Assembly (NCBI RefSeq): GCF_902506095.1
Contig: NZ_LR733293.1
Span: forward strand, 2,180,558-2,244,557
Reading direction: 5' to 3'
From: Arthrobacter sp. 9AX
Lineage (GTDB): Bacteria > Actinomycetota > Actinomycetes > Actinomycetales > Micrococcaceae
DNA length: 64,000 nucleotides
A program made the position numbers and the translations under genes. This document shows, piece after piece, positions 52,915 to 61,001 of this stretch. The notes beneath the pieces were generated by a model. It was given only the letters and a program-made list of their open reading frames with translations, was not told the origin of the DNA and made no database searches. The first letter of the stretch is position 1; each line of letters begins with the position of its first letter.

Positions 52915-53679
52915 TCAGGAGGTGAGCGTGCCCCGGACGATGCTGATGCTGGAGTGTGCCGGGTTGCCGTCAAGCGGCTCGTCGGACACATCCACAATGG
53001 GGTAGCTGGACAGGTCAAGTCCGGCCGGTACTTCGAACCGGCCGGACGCCGAGTTCATGATTCCCAGGCTGACCAGCCGGGTCAGGTCCGGGGCAATCAG
53101 CCAGACTTCCTGGTAGCCCCGGGCTTCTGCCTTGTTCAGTTGCACCTCGATGGTGCGCGAGCCGTCGCCGGACTCCGTCACGGTGGCCGAACCGGTGGCG
53201 GTGAACCGGTCCAGCGGTTCCAGCTGCGCGGAGGCGAGGGTCACTGGCGCGGCCGTTCGGTTGACGGCCACCACCACACCGGCCGCGATGAGCACGGCGG
53301 CCGCTGCCGCTGCCAGCCAGGTCACCGGCCGGCGCAGCCAGGTCACACTGGCGGGCGGTTTCCCTGCCGGCTGCCCTGACTCCCCGGGGCCCGGGGCTTC
53401 TGCCTCAGGGGCGGTATCTGCCCTGCTGTCAGGGCCCAGCGGGTCTGCGGCCACCGCGTCGCCGAGTCCGAGACTCCGGTGGATACCCGCCCAGACGTTG
53501 GCTCCCGGCGCCTCCAGCCAGCCGGTGTCCGGGGCGGTCCGCGCTGCATGGACGGCGCGGCGCAACGAGGCGACCTCGGCGGTGCACTCGGGGCAGGAGC
53601 GGAGGTGGTGCGTGCCCTCGGCGTCCAACGGCTCGTCCAGGGCGAACAGGCTCAGGGCTTCGGGGTCAAGGTGCTGCAT
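52915..53679 (-). CDS. Anti-sigma factor (RskA type)
   Basis: A 254-residue membrane protein. The N-terminal zinc anti-sigma domain has HHLRSCPEC (HxxxCxxC), followed by an acidic linker, one membrane helix (TWLAAAAAAVLIAAGVVVAV, about residues 125-145) and an extracytoplasmic RskA domain (ARGYQEVWLIAPDLTRLVSL, GLDLSSYPIVDVSDEPLDG). It overlaps the end of the sigma-factor gene by 14 bases. It should hold the sigma factor inactive until proteolysed. Confidence 0.9.
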   Translation of the reverse strand: MQHLDPEALSLFALDEPLDAEGTHHLRSCPECTAEVASLRRAVHAARTAPDTGWLEAPGANVWAGIHRSLGLGDAVAADPLGPDSRADTAPEAEAPGPGESGQPAGKPPASVTWLRRPVTWLAAAAAAVLIAAGVVVAVNRTAAPVTLASAQLEPLDRFTATGSATVTESGDGSRTIEVQLNKAEARGYQEVWLIAPDLTRLVSLGIMNSASGRFEVPAGLDLSSYPIVDVSDEPLDGNPAHSSISIVRGTLTS

Positions 53680-54343
53680 GGTCCACCTCCAATCGGTGTC
53701 TCAGGTGGCTAAGGCTGCGGCGGATGTGACTCTTGACCGTACCAAGGGGAAGGTTTAGTTTCCGTGAAATCTGGTCGTGCGTCAGGTCGTCATAGAACGC
53801 CAGGCGCATGATGGAGCCCTGGGGCTCGCCGAGCCGGGCCAGTTCGCCGTCCAGGAGCAGCCGGTCCGCCAGGACTTCGGCGGACGGGGAAGCTACCGCG
53901 TCCTCCGGCCCGGACCGCAGTTCCGCTGCCGCGGTCACTGTGCGGGCCTCGCGGGCAGAGGCGCCGAGTGCGTCGGAGATGGCATTGCGGGTAATGCCGA
54001 CAACCCACGCAGGAAGTGCGGCTATGTGCGGATCAAAGGCGGCGCGTGACTTCCATACGCGGATGAATACTTCCTGGGTGACGTCATCGGCAGCGCTGCG
54101 GTTCCGGAGCGCACGCAGGGCGAGTGTGTAGACGAGCGGCGAGAACTGGCGGTATGCCTCGGCCAGGGCAGCTTCGTCCCCGGCCGAGAATGCCTGGTCA
54201 AGCTGTTGGCTCCAGCCGGCGGCCAGTTGGTGGCCGGATTGGTTGAGGTGCTCAGCGTCGCCGGAGGACGGCTGGCCCGAAGGTGCCATACCGGCCTCCT
54301 TCCCCTCCCCGGCAGTGAGTGTCAGGGCTGACTCGCGGCTCAT
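53666..54343 (-). CDS. ECF sigma factor (SigK-like)
   Basis: A 225-residue sigma-70 family factor with a 45-residue N-terminal extension. Region 2 contains LRNRSAADDVTQEVFIRVWK and region 4 YDDLTHDQISRKLNLPLGTV then KSHIRRSLSHLRHRL. Between them is an Ala-rich linker. It overlaps both the sortase gene (ATGA at 54340-54343) and the anti-sigma gene. The conserved promoter before the operon's first gene, shared with a distant DUF4397 gene, is the likely autoregulated target. Confidence 0.9.
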   Translation of the reverse strand: MSRESALTLTAGEGKEAGMAPSGQPSSGDAEHLNQSGHQLAAGWSQQLDQAFSAGDEAALAEAYRQFSPLVYTLALRALRNRSAADDVTQEVFIRVWKSRAAFDPHIAALPAWVVGITRNAISDALGASAREARTVTAAAELRSGPEDAVASPSAEVLADRLLLDGELARLGEPQGSIMRLAFYDDLTHDQISRKLNLPLGTVKSHIRRSLSHLRHRLEVDHAAP

Positions 54344-55104
54344 TCCAGTTCCGCAGTGACAATGACATTGTCACCGTAGTCCTGTTGATCGTCCAGCCAC
54401 CGGCCGCCGCAGGTGACAAGCCTGAGCCGGTGCGGCCCGTCACGGCGGAACAGGGAACCGCCGTCGAACCTGTCCTTGGCCATCAGCTCCACGGAACGGA
54501 CCCGGTAATTCAGTGCCGGGGCACCATAGCGCTCAACGGTCACCAGTGTTCCCGCCGCCAGATCCTTCAAGTGGGAGACGGGCGCCCGGTCCGACGTCGT
54601 GTCCACGTGGGCGGCGATGACGGCTGCGCCGGACTCCGCGCCAGGCGCCGGTCCATACCTGTACCAGCCCGCCTGGGTGAAGGCTTCCGGAATCTCCATC
54701 GCCCCGTCCGGGGACACGCCCACGTTTACGATCTCCATGCCGATGGTGGTGCCCTCCACTGTCAGGAAGCGCGGTGCCGGGTCCCGGGGAGCCGCCGGGG
54801 CAGGGGTTGCCTCCCTGCGGGGGACGCGGGGGACTGCGGCCGGCACCGGGGCTGCGGGGCCGGCCGGAGGCGCGGGCGGAAGCGCGGTCGCCACGGGTGC
54901 ATCGGGTGCATCGGGTGCAACGGAGGCTGTCCCGTTCGGGACAGCCTCCGTTGGTGCCGCGGTGCCGCAGGCAGAGAGCAGCGCGGCTGCAAAGACGACG
55001 ACGCCGCCCGCCGCCCGCACACGGGCGGCGGGGCACGGTGTGGCTGCCTGTGCCGGAACGCCAGGGTACGTCCGGAACCTGGGTGCCGCCGTCGTGATCT
55101 CCAT
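54340..55104 (-). CDS. Class F sortase
   Basis: A 254-residue cell-surface transpeptidase. The N-terminal part has a hydrophobic segment ending in LLSACG, which is a possible lipobox, then a Pro/Ala-rich linker. The catalytic domain has the His in VIAAHVDTTSD and the Cys in RLRLVTCGG with the following Arg, and ends in YGDNVIVTAEL. It lies eight bases after the membrane-anchored DUF4397 gene. That protein shows no LPXTG motif, so the substrate of this sortase is unclear; it may be encoded elsewhere or have a non-standard motif. Confidence 0.87.
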   Translation of the reverse strand: MEITTAAPRFRTYPGVPAQAATPCPAARVRAAGGVVVFAAALLSACGTAAPTEAVPNGTASVAPDAPDAPVATALPPAPPAGPAAPVPAAVPRVPRREATPAPAAPRDPAPRFLTVEGTTIGMEIVNVGVSPDGAMEIPEAFTQAGWYRYGPAPGAESGAAVIAAHVDTTSDRAPVSHLKDLAAGTLVTVERYGAPALNYRVRSVELMAKDRFDGGSLFRRDGPHRLRLVTCGGRWLDDQQDYGDNVIVTAELE

Positions 55105-55112
55105 GGTGCCGG

Positions 55113-55946
55113 CTACTTGCGGCCCGCCGTGCGCAGGACCACGGTGCGGGAGGCAGCCAGGGTGCCCAGGATGAGGGCAAGTCCTGCCGCTCCCATGCCG
55201 GCAACTGCCAGGGCCTGTCCTGCTTCAGCCTCCTCCGCTGCACCCCGCCGGCTCCCCGGGACGGCTGCCGGAGCCGAATGCAGCCCCTCGATGGTCTGTA
55301 CTGCGAGTTGCAGGTTCTTGTCGTTCAGGCTGCCCCAGGCGTACACGATGGTGTGCGTGCCTTCGGCAACTGCCACGTCCGCGGGGCCGATGACGGGCTG
55401 GGTGGTTCCAGCCGCCGCCACTGCTGCCGGGATGGTCCCGGGATCCAGGGTGAGGGTCTGTTCGTTCGGGTTCGCGAGGTTGGAGATGACGGCGGACCCG
55501 GCGGCCAGGACATCCACGGCGGGAGCGGCAGCGGTGTGCCGGACGGTCAGCTTGCCCTTGCCGGCGGCAATCGTCGACACGTCGTTGGTGAAAAGGTTCG
55601 CGGTGGGCTTCCCGGCGGCATCCACGTTGGCCACCGCGGTGTAGTTGCCGTTGGCCGCGAGAGTCACGTTGACCGGTCCGATCACCGCGGCGGAAGCGTC
55701 TGCGGCATCGGCGGCGGTGATGGCAAGGGCATAATTTCCTGCCGGCAGGGACAGCGGACCGGCCAGTGTGCCGGGTGTGAAGTCGTCCAGGGTCCGTTCC
55801 CCGTTGACCCAGACGTCCACAGTCAGGCCTGGGACGCCGTGCAGGACGGAGAGCCGGGCGTCTCCCTCGGCGGCCTGGGCCGGGCCGGCGAAAGCCAGTG
55901 CCGCTGCGATGGCCACTGCTCCTGATGCGAAAATGCGGGTGCGCAT
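55113..55946 (-). CDS. Membrane-anchored DUF4397-domain protein
   Basis: A 277-residue exported protein. The signal peptide ends in AGPAQAAEG; the DUF4397 region repeats LSVLHGVPGLTVDVWVNG and LTVRHTAAAPAVDVLAAG; a C-terminal hydrophobic helix (GMGAAGLALILGTLAAS) with a basic end anchors it. Highly similar to the secreted protein at 36695-37402, which lacks the anchor. First gene of the operon with sortase, sigma and anti-sigma; its promoter lies at 55984-56027. Confidence 0.88.
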   Translation of the reverse strand: MRTRIFASGAVAIAAALAFAGPAQAAEGDARLSVLHGVPGLTVDVWVNGERTLDDFTPGTLAGPLSLPAGNYALAITAADAADASAAVIGPVNVTLAANGNYTAVANVDAAGKPTANLFTNDVSTIAAGKGKLTVRHTAAAPAVDVLAAGSAVISNLANPNEQTLTLDPGTIPAAVAAAGTTQPVIGPADVAVAEGTHTIVYAWGSLNDKNLQLAVQTIEGLHSAPAAVPGSRRGAAEEAEAGQALAVAGMGAAGLALILGTLAASRTVVLRTAGRK

Positions 55947-55983
55947 GATTGCTCCTTCTTCGGCCCGCCGGGCGGGCGGTTTT

Positions 55984-56027
55984 TGCTTACACCCGTACTA
56001 CCGCCGGCAGCCGCCCCGTGGATGCAC
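55984..56027 (-). promoter_or_regulatory. ECF-sigma promoter of the DUF4397-sortase-sigma operon
   Basis: On the minus strand GCATCC (56025-56020) and CGGTAGT (56003-55997) are 16 bases apart, followed by GGTGTAAGCA. The arrangement is the same as at 36607-36650. Nucleotides GTGCATCCAC at the upstream end are identical in both. Confidence 0.78.
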
Positions 56028-56077
56028 CTGCAGAAGAATTTCCGTGGCCCGTACCCGGCCAACTCCGCACATGCGGC

Positions 56078-56123
56078 ACGACGCCTGCGGAGCCCTCGAT
56101 CCGCCGGGCTCCGCAGGCGTCGT
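56078..56123. repeat. 18-bp perfect hairpin between divergent genes
   Basis: ACGACGCCTGCGGAGCCC pairs perfectly with GGGCTCCGCAGGCGTCGT around a ten-base loop. It is located upstream of both flanking genes, so it is not an obvious terminator for either. The rest of the 467-base gap (to 56413) is AT-richer from about 56150 and shows no coding frame. Confidence 0.7.
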
Positions 56124-56413
56124 GATGATTCACCGGCAGCAGGTGGCCGGGACTCATTGTTGAGAAATTAGGCGGGCGCGGGAATGCGCCGCCACTTGGA
56201 ATGACACGTCCATCAATAGTTCGAGATGCCGGGTAACTGGAATTCGCGGTTCGTAAAACAGCGACATTCTGCGTCTCGTAATATTCATCGGTTACGCCTA
56301 AAGAAGCCCCATGACAATTCGTTGCGGTACGCGTCTGACCATTTCAAAGGCGGTTGAATAAACCAATCCCGTGATGGTTTGGTGAGGTAACGATCCAACG
56401 AGAGGCCACATCC

Positions 56414-56929
56414 ATGACAGCCACATCAGATCTTGCTCCGCGCCGGCTTCGCGATATCTTTGGAACTTTTGCCACCGGATTGACGGTGATCACCAGTTCC
56501 ACCCCGCAGGGGCCGGCCGGCTTCACATGCCAGTCCTTCGCATCGCTCTCCCTGGACCCGGCACTGGTTACCTTCAGCCCGGCGCGGACGTCCACCACCT
56601 GGCCGGTGCTGCGGGACGCGGGGTCGTTTACGGTCAACATCCTTCCCGCCGAGCACCAGCACCTCGCGGGCCAGTTCGCCCGCTCGGGTGCCGACAAGTT
56701 CGCCGGGGTGAGCCACAAGTCCTCGCCGCTGGGCAACCCGATCCTGGATGACGCCCTGGCTTGGATCGACTGTGAATTGCACGCGGAGTACGACGGCGGC
56801 GACCACACCATTGTGGTGGCAGCGGTGCGGCACCTCAGTGCGCGGGAGAATGCGGAGCCGCTGCTGTTCTTTAAGGGCCGGTACGTGGAACTGGCAGCAG
56901 CGGGGCGCGTGCTGGAGGCGGCAGGCTGA
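56414..56929 (+). CDS. Flavin reductase family (FMN-binding) protein
   Basis: A 171-residue split-barrel flavoprotein: FGTFATGLTVITS, GFTCQSFASLSLDPALVTFS (FMN-binding), SFTVNILPAEHQHLAGQFA and the C-terminal LLFFKGRYVEL. It uses NAD(P)H to reduce flavin, usually for a two-component monooxygenase, or acts alone as an oxidoreductase. No oxygenase partner is adjacent. ATG 56414 follows GAGAGG. Stands alone before a clear terminator. Confidence 0.88.
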   Translation: MTATSDLAPRRLRDIFGTFATGLTVITSSTPQGPAGFTCQSFASLSLDPALVTFSPARTSTTWPVLRDAGSFTVNILPAEHQHLAGQFARSGADKFAGVSHKSSPLGNPILDDALAWIDCELHAEYDGGDHTIVVAAVRHLSARENAEPLLFFKGRYVELAAAGRVLEAAG

Positions 56930-56962
56930 CGTTCCCCACGCAACAAAGGGATTAAGAAGGGG

Positions 56963-56998
56963 GGCTGCCACCCGTGCTGTAACGGGTGGCAGCCTTTT
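56963..56998 (+). terminator. Rho-independent terminator after the flavin reductase gene
   Basis: GGCTGCCACCCGT pairs with ACGGGTGGCAGCC, followed by TTTT. Confidence 0.85.
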
Positions 56999-57006
56999 GG
57001 CGTGCC

Positions 57007-57068
57007 CAGGCCACCCTGATCCCGCCGGCCACGCTGATCCTGCCGGCCACGCTGATCCTGCCGGCCTC
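57007..57068. repeat. 18-bp tandem repeat
   Basis: Unit CCGGCCACGCTGATCCTG: two perfect copies (57025-57042, 57043-57060), one imperfect copy before and a partial copy after. Confidence 0.8.
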
Positions 57069-57125
57069 CCCGGGCGAACCGACCGCACCGATGGGATCCG
57101 TGTTTGCTTCCCCCCGGTCAGGTAG

Positions 57126-57163
57126 TAAGCTTGCTGATCAATACTGGTAAGCCTGCTGATCAA
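57126..57163. promoter_or_regulatory. Paired 16-bp direct repeats before the membrane-protein genes
   Basis: TAAGCTTGCTGATCAA (57126-57141) and TAAGCCTGCTGATCAA (57148-57163), one mismatch, 22 bp apart (about two helical turns), ending 20 bases before the next start codon. A tandem regulator binding site is likely. Confidence 0.55.
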
Positions 57164-57183
57164 GCGAGGACAGGAGCAGGGCA

Positions 57184-57600
57184 ATGGGTACGGTTTTTGC
57201 TGCCGCCTCAGCACTGGTAGTGGCCGCCGTCGGCGCGGCCGCCGCTCTCAGTGCTCCCTTTGGCGCTGCCGGAAATGGTGGCCAGTACCTGGCGGGCCAC
57301 GTCCTGCTGGGGCTCGGACTCGGGCAGTCGATCGCCCTCATGCTGCGGACCGCCGCCAAGCGGCTGGTTGTCACACGGTCCGTTGCCAGGCGGTTGGGCA
57401 GCGACGTTGTACGGGCCGCTCCGGGGCAGGATGCTTCCGTCAGCGCCGCACGGCGCCAGCCCGGAGCAGCGGCGCCGGCAGCAGCACGCCCCGCAACACT
57501 GGTTTCGGCGCACGCTGCCCGGGCGGCCACCGCCCCCGTGACCCTTCTGCCGGCTCCGTCAGCTGCCTTGACCCCGCTTCGGGGCCGGCATGCCGCCTGA
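57184..57600 (+). CDS. Small hypothetical membrane protein
   Basis: A 138-residue Ala-rich protein with two N-terminal hydrophobic segments (FAAASALVVAAVGAAAAL and YLAGHVLLGLGLGQSIALML) and a basic, low-complexity C-terminal half that is probably cytoplasmic and disordered. ATG 57184 has AGGAG upstream. Paired 22-bp-spaced repeats directly precede it. It overlaps the next gene by 11 bases. Function unknown. Confidence 0.65.
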   Translation: MGTVFAAASALVVAAVGAAAALSAPFGAAGNGGQYLAGHVLLGLGLGQSIALMLRTAAKRLVVTRSVARRLGSDVVRAAPGQDASVSAARRQPGAAAPAAARPATLVSAHAARAATAPVTLLPAPSAALTPLRGRHAA

Positions 57601-58168
57601 GGCTCCGGGACCTGCCGGGGACAAGGCCGCCAAACCAGGCAGGAAAAACCTTTGGCTGTGGCCCGCGGCAGTCGCCCTTACAGCGGCCGCGGGCCTTGCC
57701 GTGGCCGTGTATGCCGCCCCGGCGCTCCTGCGGCCTGCGGATTCCGAGGGTACGCTCCGCGGCCTGCAGATCAGGGTCCTGAACATCAGCCAGGCGGCAG
57801 CGGAAAACCGGATGGACGGTGCCCTCGCGGCACTCGAAGCGCTTGAGAAGGACCTGAACGAGGCGGCCGGCCAAGGCAGGATCTCGTTGTCCCGCTACCG
57901 CGGAATCGAAGCCGCAGTCAAGGATGTGCGGGCAGACATCACCGGCCAGTTGGCGGCCGTCGCGGCCACTGCGGAAGTCCCCGCGGCAACCGTATCGGAC
58001 ACCTCGGCACCGGCTCTCCCGGAGGCGCCCCAGCAGGCACAGCAGGTTGCCCCCGTCGCACCACCGGCCATTGTCCCTGCCCCGCGCCCGGGCCGGCAGG
58101 AACCGGTGTGGCCGGCACCCGCCAAGGATGGCAAGGAAGGTAAGGGCAAAGGCAAGGGAAAACCCTAG
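57590..58168 (+). CDS. Hypothetical single-pass membrane protein
   Basis: A 192-residue protein: a short basic N-terminus, one membrane helix (LWLWPAAVALTAAAGLAVAV), a helical extracytoplasmic region of about 80 residues (GLQIRVLNISQAAAENRMDG, ALAALEALEKDLNEAAGQGR) with coiled-coil periodicity, and a Pro/Ala tail that ends in a run of Gly-Lys repeats. Overlapping start implies joint expression with the upstream membrane protein. No known domain. Confidence 0.7.
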   Translation: MPPEAPGPAGDKAAKPGRKNLWLWPAAVALTAAAGLAVAVYAAPALLRPADSEGTLRGLQIRVLNISQAAAENRMDGALAALEALEKDLNEAAGQGRISLSRYRGIEAAVKDVRADITGQLAAVAATAEVPAATVSDTSAPALPEAPQQAQQVAPVAPPAIVPAPRPGRQEPVWPAPAKDGKEGKGKGKGKP

Positions 58169-58193
58169 CGGCAGTTCCGGGCACAATGGACGG

Positions 58194-60851
58194 ATGACTT
58201 CTCCGGGCAGGCAGCGGCAGCCATCCGCCGGCAACGCGTTCGACCTCGGGGCGATAGGGGCGGGCTTGGCCTTCGCCGGCTCATTGCCTGCCCTGGCGCG
58301 GGCCCTGGGTGCTGAAGCAGGCGGGGCGGCTGTAGTGCAGGCCCCGCCAGGCACCGGCAAAACTACCCTCGTGCCGCCGCTGCTGGCGAACCTTCCGGTG
58401 CACGGCGGCGGACGGGTGATCGTTACCCAGCCCCGCAGGGTCGCCGCCCGCGCCGCCGCCCGGCGTCTCTCGCAGCTGGACCGCAGCCCCCTGGGCGGCC
58501 GCGTGGGCTACTCCGTGCGCGGCGAGCGGCAGGCGGGGCCGGCAACAAGTGTCGAATTCGTGACCCCCGGCATCCTGCTGCGCCGGCTCCTGACCGATCC
58601 CGGCCTCGACGGCGTAGCGGCCGTGGTCCTGGACGAGGTCCACGAACGCGGGCTCGAAACGGACCTGCTGGTGGGCATGCTCGCCGAGGTCCGGGCGTTG
58701 CGTGGCGACCTCACCGTCGTCGCCATGTCCGCCACCCTGGACGCGCCCCGGTTTGCCGCGCTGCTCCCCACGCACAACGGAGAGGCGGACACCGGCGAAA
58801 CGGGCGACGGCGGGATGCCGGCTCCTGTCGTTGACTGCCCCTCGGTGCTCCACCCCCTGCAGACAGACTGGCGGCCCGCGCCGGGCCCACGGCTGGATGG
58901 CCGGGGAGTGACCCCGGCGTTCCTGGACCATGTGGCACGGACGGCCGCGGAGGAGCTCAGGCAGGCCCTCAGCGGCGACACCTCCACTGATGCCCTCGTC
59001 TTCCTTCCCGGTGCGAGGGAAGTTTCCCGGGTTGCTGCGGATCTGCGGAACCGGCTGGGAAACGGCATCGATGTCCTGGAACTGCACGGCCAGGCAGGAG
59101 CTGCCGAGCAGGACCGCGCCGTCTCGGGACGGCCGCCTGGCGGCAGGGCCAGGGTCATCGTCTCCACCGATCTCGCCGAGTCCTCGCTGACTGTTCCCGG
59201 TGTCCGGCTGGTGATTGATTCCGGGCTGACACGGGAACCGCGGCGGGACTCCGGCCGGGGCATGAGCGGCCTCGTCACCGTTTCCTGCTCCCGCGCGTCC
59301 GCGGACCAGCGCGCCGGCCGCGCCGCCCGCCAGGGTCCCGGACGTGTTGTGCGCTGTTACGACCAGCAGGCCTACGGCGCCGCCCCGGCCCACGTCACCC
59401 CCGAAATCAAGGTGGCGGACCTCACCGGAGCCGCCCTCCTGCTCGCGGTCTGGGGATCCCCGCGTGGTGCTGGCCTCGCCCTGCCCGACCAGCCGCCGCA
59501 GCAGGCCATGGACGATGCGGTGGAAATCCTGCGCGAACTCGGCGCCGTGGCGGACGACGGCCACGCCACCGGCACAGGTCGGCTCCTGGCAACCATTCCG
59601 GCGGATCCTCGACTGGGCCGCGCCCTGCTGGACGGGGCAGCGGCCGCCGGTCACGTCGCTGCGGCGGAGGCCGTAGCCCTGGTCTCGGGTGACCACCGCG
59701 CCCCCGGGGCCGACCTGACCCGGCTCCTGGCCCAGTTCCGGACCGAGCCGGGAGCGGCTGCCCGGCGCTGGGCGGAGGACACGCGCCGCCTGGCGGCCCT
59801 GGCGCAGCGCGGCGCGCGCTCCGCTTCTCCCGCGGCGAAGACACCGGTGACCGGGTCCGCGGTGGTGGGTGCCGTCGTCGCCCTCGCCTTCCCGGACCGG
59901 GTGGCACGCCTGGTGGACGGAGGCGCACCCGACCGGTACCTCCTGACCTCCGGAACCCGGGCCGGCTTGCCCGCCGGCAGCTCCCTTTCCGGCCACGAAT
60001 GGCTGGCTGTCGCGGAAGTGACGCGGGCTGATGGCCGGGACGCCGCCGGCACCGGCGCCGTGATCCGGTCCGCTGCACCGCTGACGCCCGGGCTCGCCGA
60101 AACCGCGGCCTCGCACCTGCTGACGGACTCGGTCGAGGCTCAGTTTTCCGGCGGGCGCGTTTCCGCCCGGAAGGTCCGGCGCCTCGGCGCGATCATCCTG
60201 GCGTCCACTCCGCTGCGGCCTTCGCAGGCTGAGGGGCGCTCCGCCGTCGCGGAAGCCCTCAAGAAGGACGGGCTCGGCGTCCTGGAATGGTCGACGGCGG
60301 CGGACGGACTCCGGCGTCGGCTCGCCTTCCTGCACCACGGACTGGGCGCGCCGTGGCCGGACGTCTCGGACCAGGCCCTGCTGCTGCGGCTCGAGGAGTG
60401 GCTGGGTCCTGAGCTGGAAGCCCTCGCCGGCGGCGCCGCCGCCCGGTCCGTCGACCTGGCCCACCCGCTCCGCCGGCTGCTGCCCTGGCCCGAGGCCGCG
60501 AAGCTTGATGACCTCGCACCGGAAACCCTTGAGGTGCCCAGTGGTTCGCGGATCAGGATCGAGTACCCGGCTGTTGCGGACGCTGCAGCCCGGCCCGTGG
60601 TGGCCGTCAAGCTGCAGGAGTGTTTCGGGTGGGCGGAAACGCCCCGGCTCCTGGGCGGCCGCGTGCCGGTCCTGTTCCACCTGCTCTCACCGGCGCGGCG
60701 CCCCCTGGCCGTGACAGACGACCTCACCTCGTTCTGGTCCGGCCCCTACGCCCAGGTCCGGGCCGAAATGCGCGGACGCTACCCCAAGCACCCCTGGCCC
60801 GAGGATCCCTGGTCAGCGGCCGCCACCGCACGGGTCAAACCGCACCAATAG
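58194..60851 (+). CDS. hrpB: ATP-dependent helicase HrpB
   Basis: An 885-residue DEAH-type RNA helicase. Motif I is QAPPGTGKTTLVPPLL, motif Ia TQPRRVAARAAA, motif II LDEVHERGLETD, motif III AMSATLD and motif VI QRAGRAARQGPGRV; an HA2 domain follows and the HrpB C-terminal domain ends the protein (LLGGRVPVLFHLLSPARRPL, ARYPKHPWPEDP-like end). Motif II is DEVH rather than DEAH, which is normal in this family. ATG 58194 is the first start next to the helicase homology. Role in bacteria not settled. Confidence 0.92.
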   Translation: MTSPGRQRQPSAGNAFDLGAIGAGLAFAGSLPALARALGAEAGGAAVVQAPPGTGKTTLVPPLLANLPVHGGGRVIVTQPRRVAARAAARRLSQLDRSPLGGRVGYSVRGERQAGPATSVEFVTPGILLRRLLTDPGLDGVAAVVLDEVHERGLETDLLVGMLAEVRALRGDLTVVAMSATLDAPRFAALLPTHNGEADTGETGDGGMPAPVVDCPSVLHPLQTDWRPAPGPRLDGRGVTPAFLDHVARTAAEELRQALSGDTSTDALVFLPGAREVSRVAADLRNRLGNGIDVLELHGQAGAAEQDRAVSGRPPGGRARVIVSTDLAESSLTVPGVRLVIDSGLTREPRRDSGRGMSGLVTVSCSRASADQRAGRAARQGPGRVVRCYDQQAYGAAPAHVTPEIKVADLTGAALLLAVWGSPRGAGLALPDQPPQQAMDDAVEILRELGAVADDGHATGTGRLLATIPADPRLGRALLDGAAAAGHVAAAEAVALVSGDHRAPGADLTRLLAQFRTEPGAAARRWAEDTRRLAALAQRGARSASPAAKTPVTGSAVVGAVVALAFPDRVARLVDGGAPDRYLLTSGTRAGLPAGSSLSGHEWLAVAEVTRADGRDAAGTGAVIRSAAPLTPGLAETAASHLLTDSVEAQFSGGRVSARKVRRLGAIILASTPLRPSQAEGRSAVAEALKKDGLGVLEWSTAADGLRRRLAFLHHGLGAPWPDVSDQALLLRLEEWLGPELEALAGGAAARSVDLAHPLRRLLPWPEAAKLDDLAPETLEVPSGSRIRIEYPAVADAAARPVVAVKLQECFGWAETPRLLGGRVPVLFHLLSPARRPLAVTDDLTSFWSGPYAQVRAEMRGRYPKHPWPEDPWSAAATARVKPHQ

Positions 60852-61001
60852 CTTCTTTCCGGGTACTCCTGCACGACACCGGCAGGGCGGGTGAGAACAA
60901 GGATACACAGCCGAAACGTGCCGTCGATGGGCTGAAACATGCCGTGATTAGGCTCTTTCCTACCTGGACAGCGTGGTCCACATCAGACATGGAAGGACGT
61001 A

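Noticed and set aside
56150..56413. FMN riboswitch before the flavin reductase gene
   Set aside because: The conserved FMN-aptamer segments are not present; only a weak AAACCA/TGGTTT pairing is seen.
57007..57163. Repeats considered as a CRISPR array
   Set aside because: The units are direct tandem copies without unique spacers, and the second pair has only two copies; no cas genes are present.
58281..60680. A 799-codon open frame antisense to hrpB
   Set aside because: Same GC-skew effect; the plus strand carries all helicase motifs.
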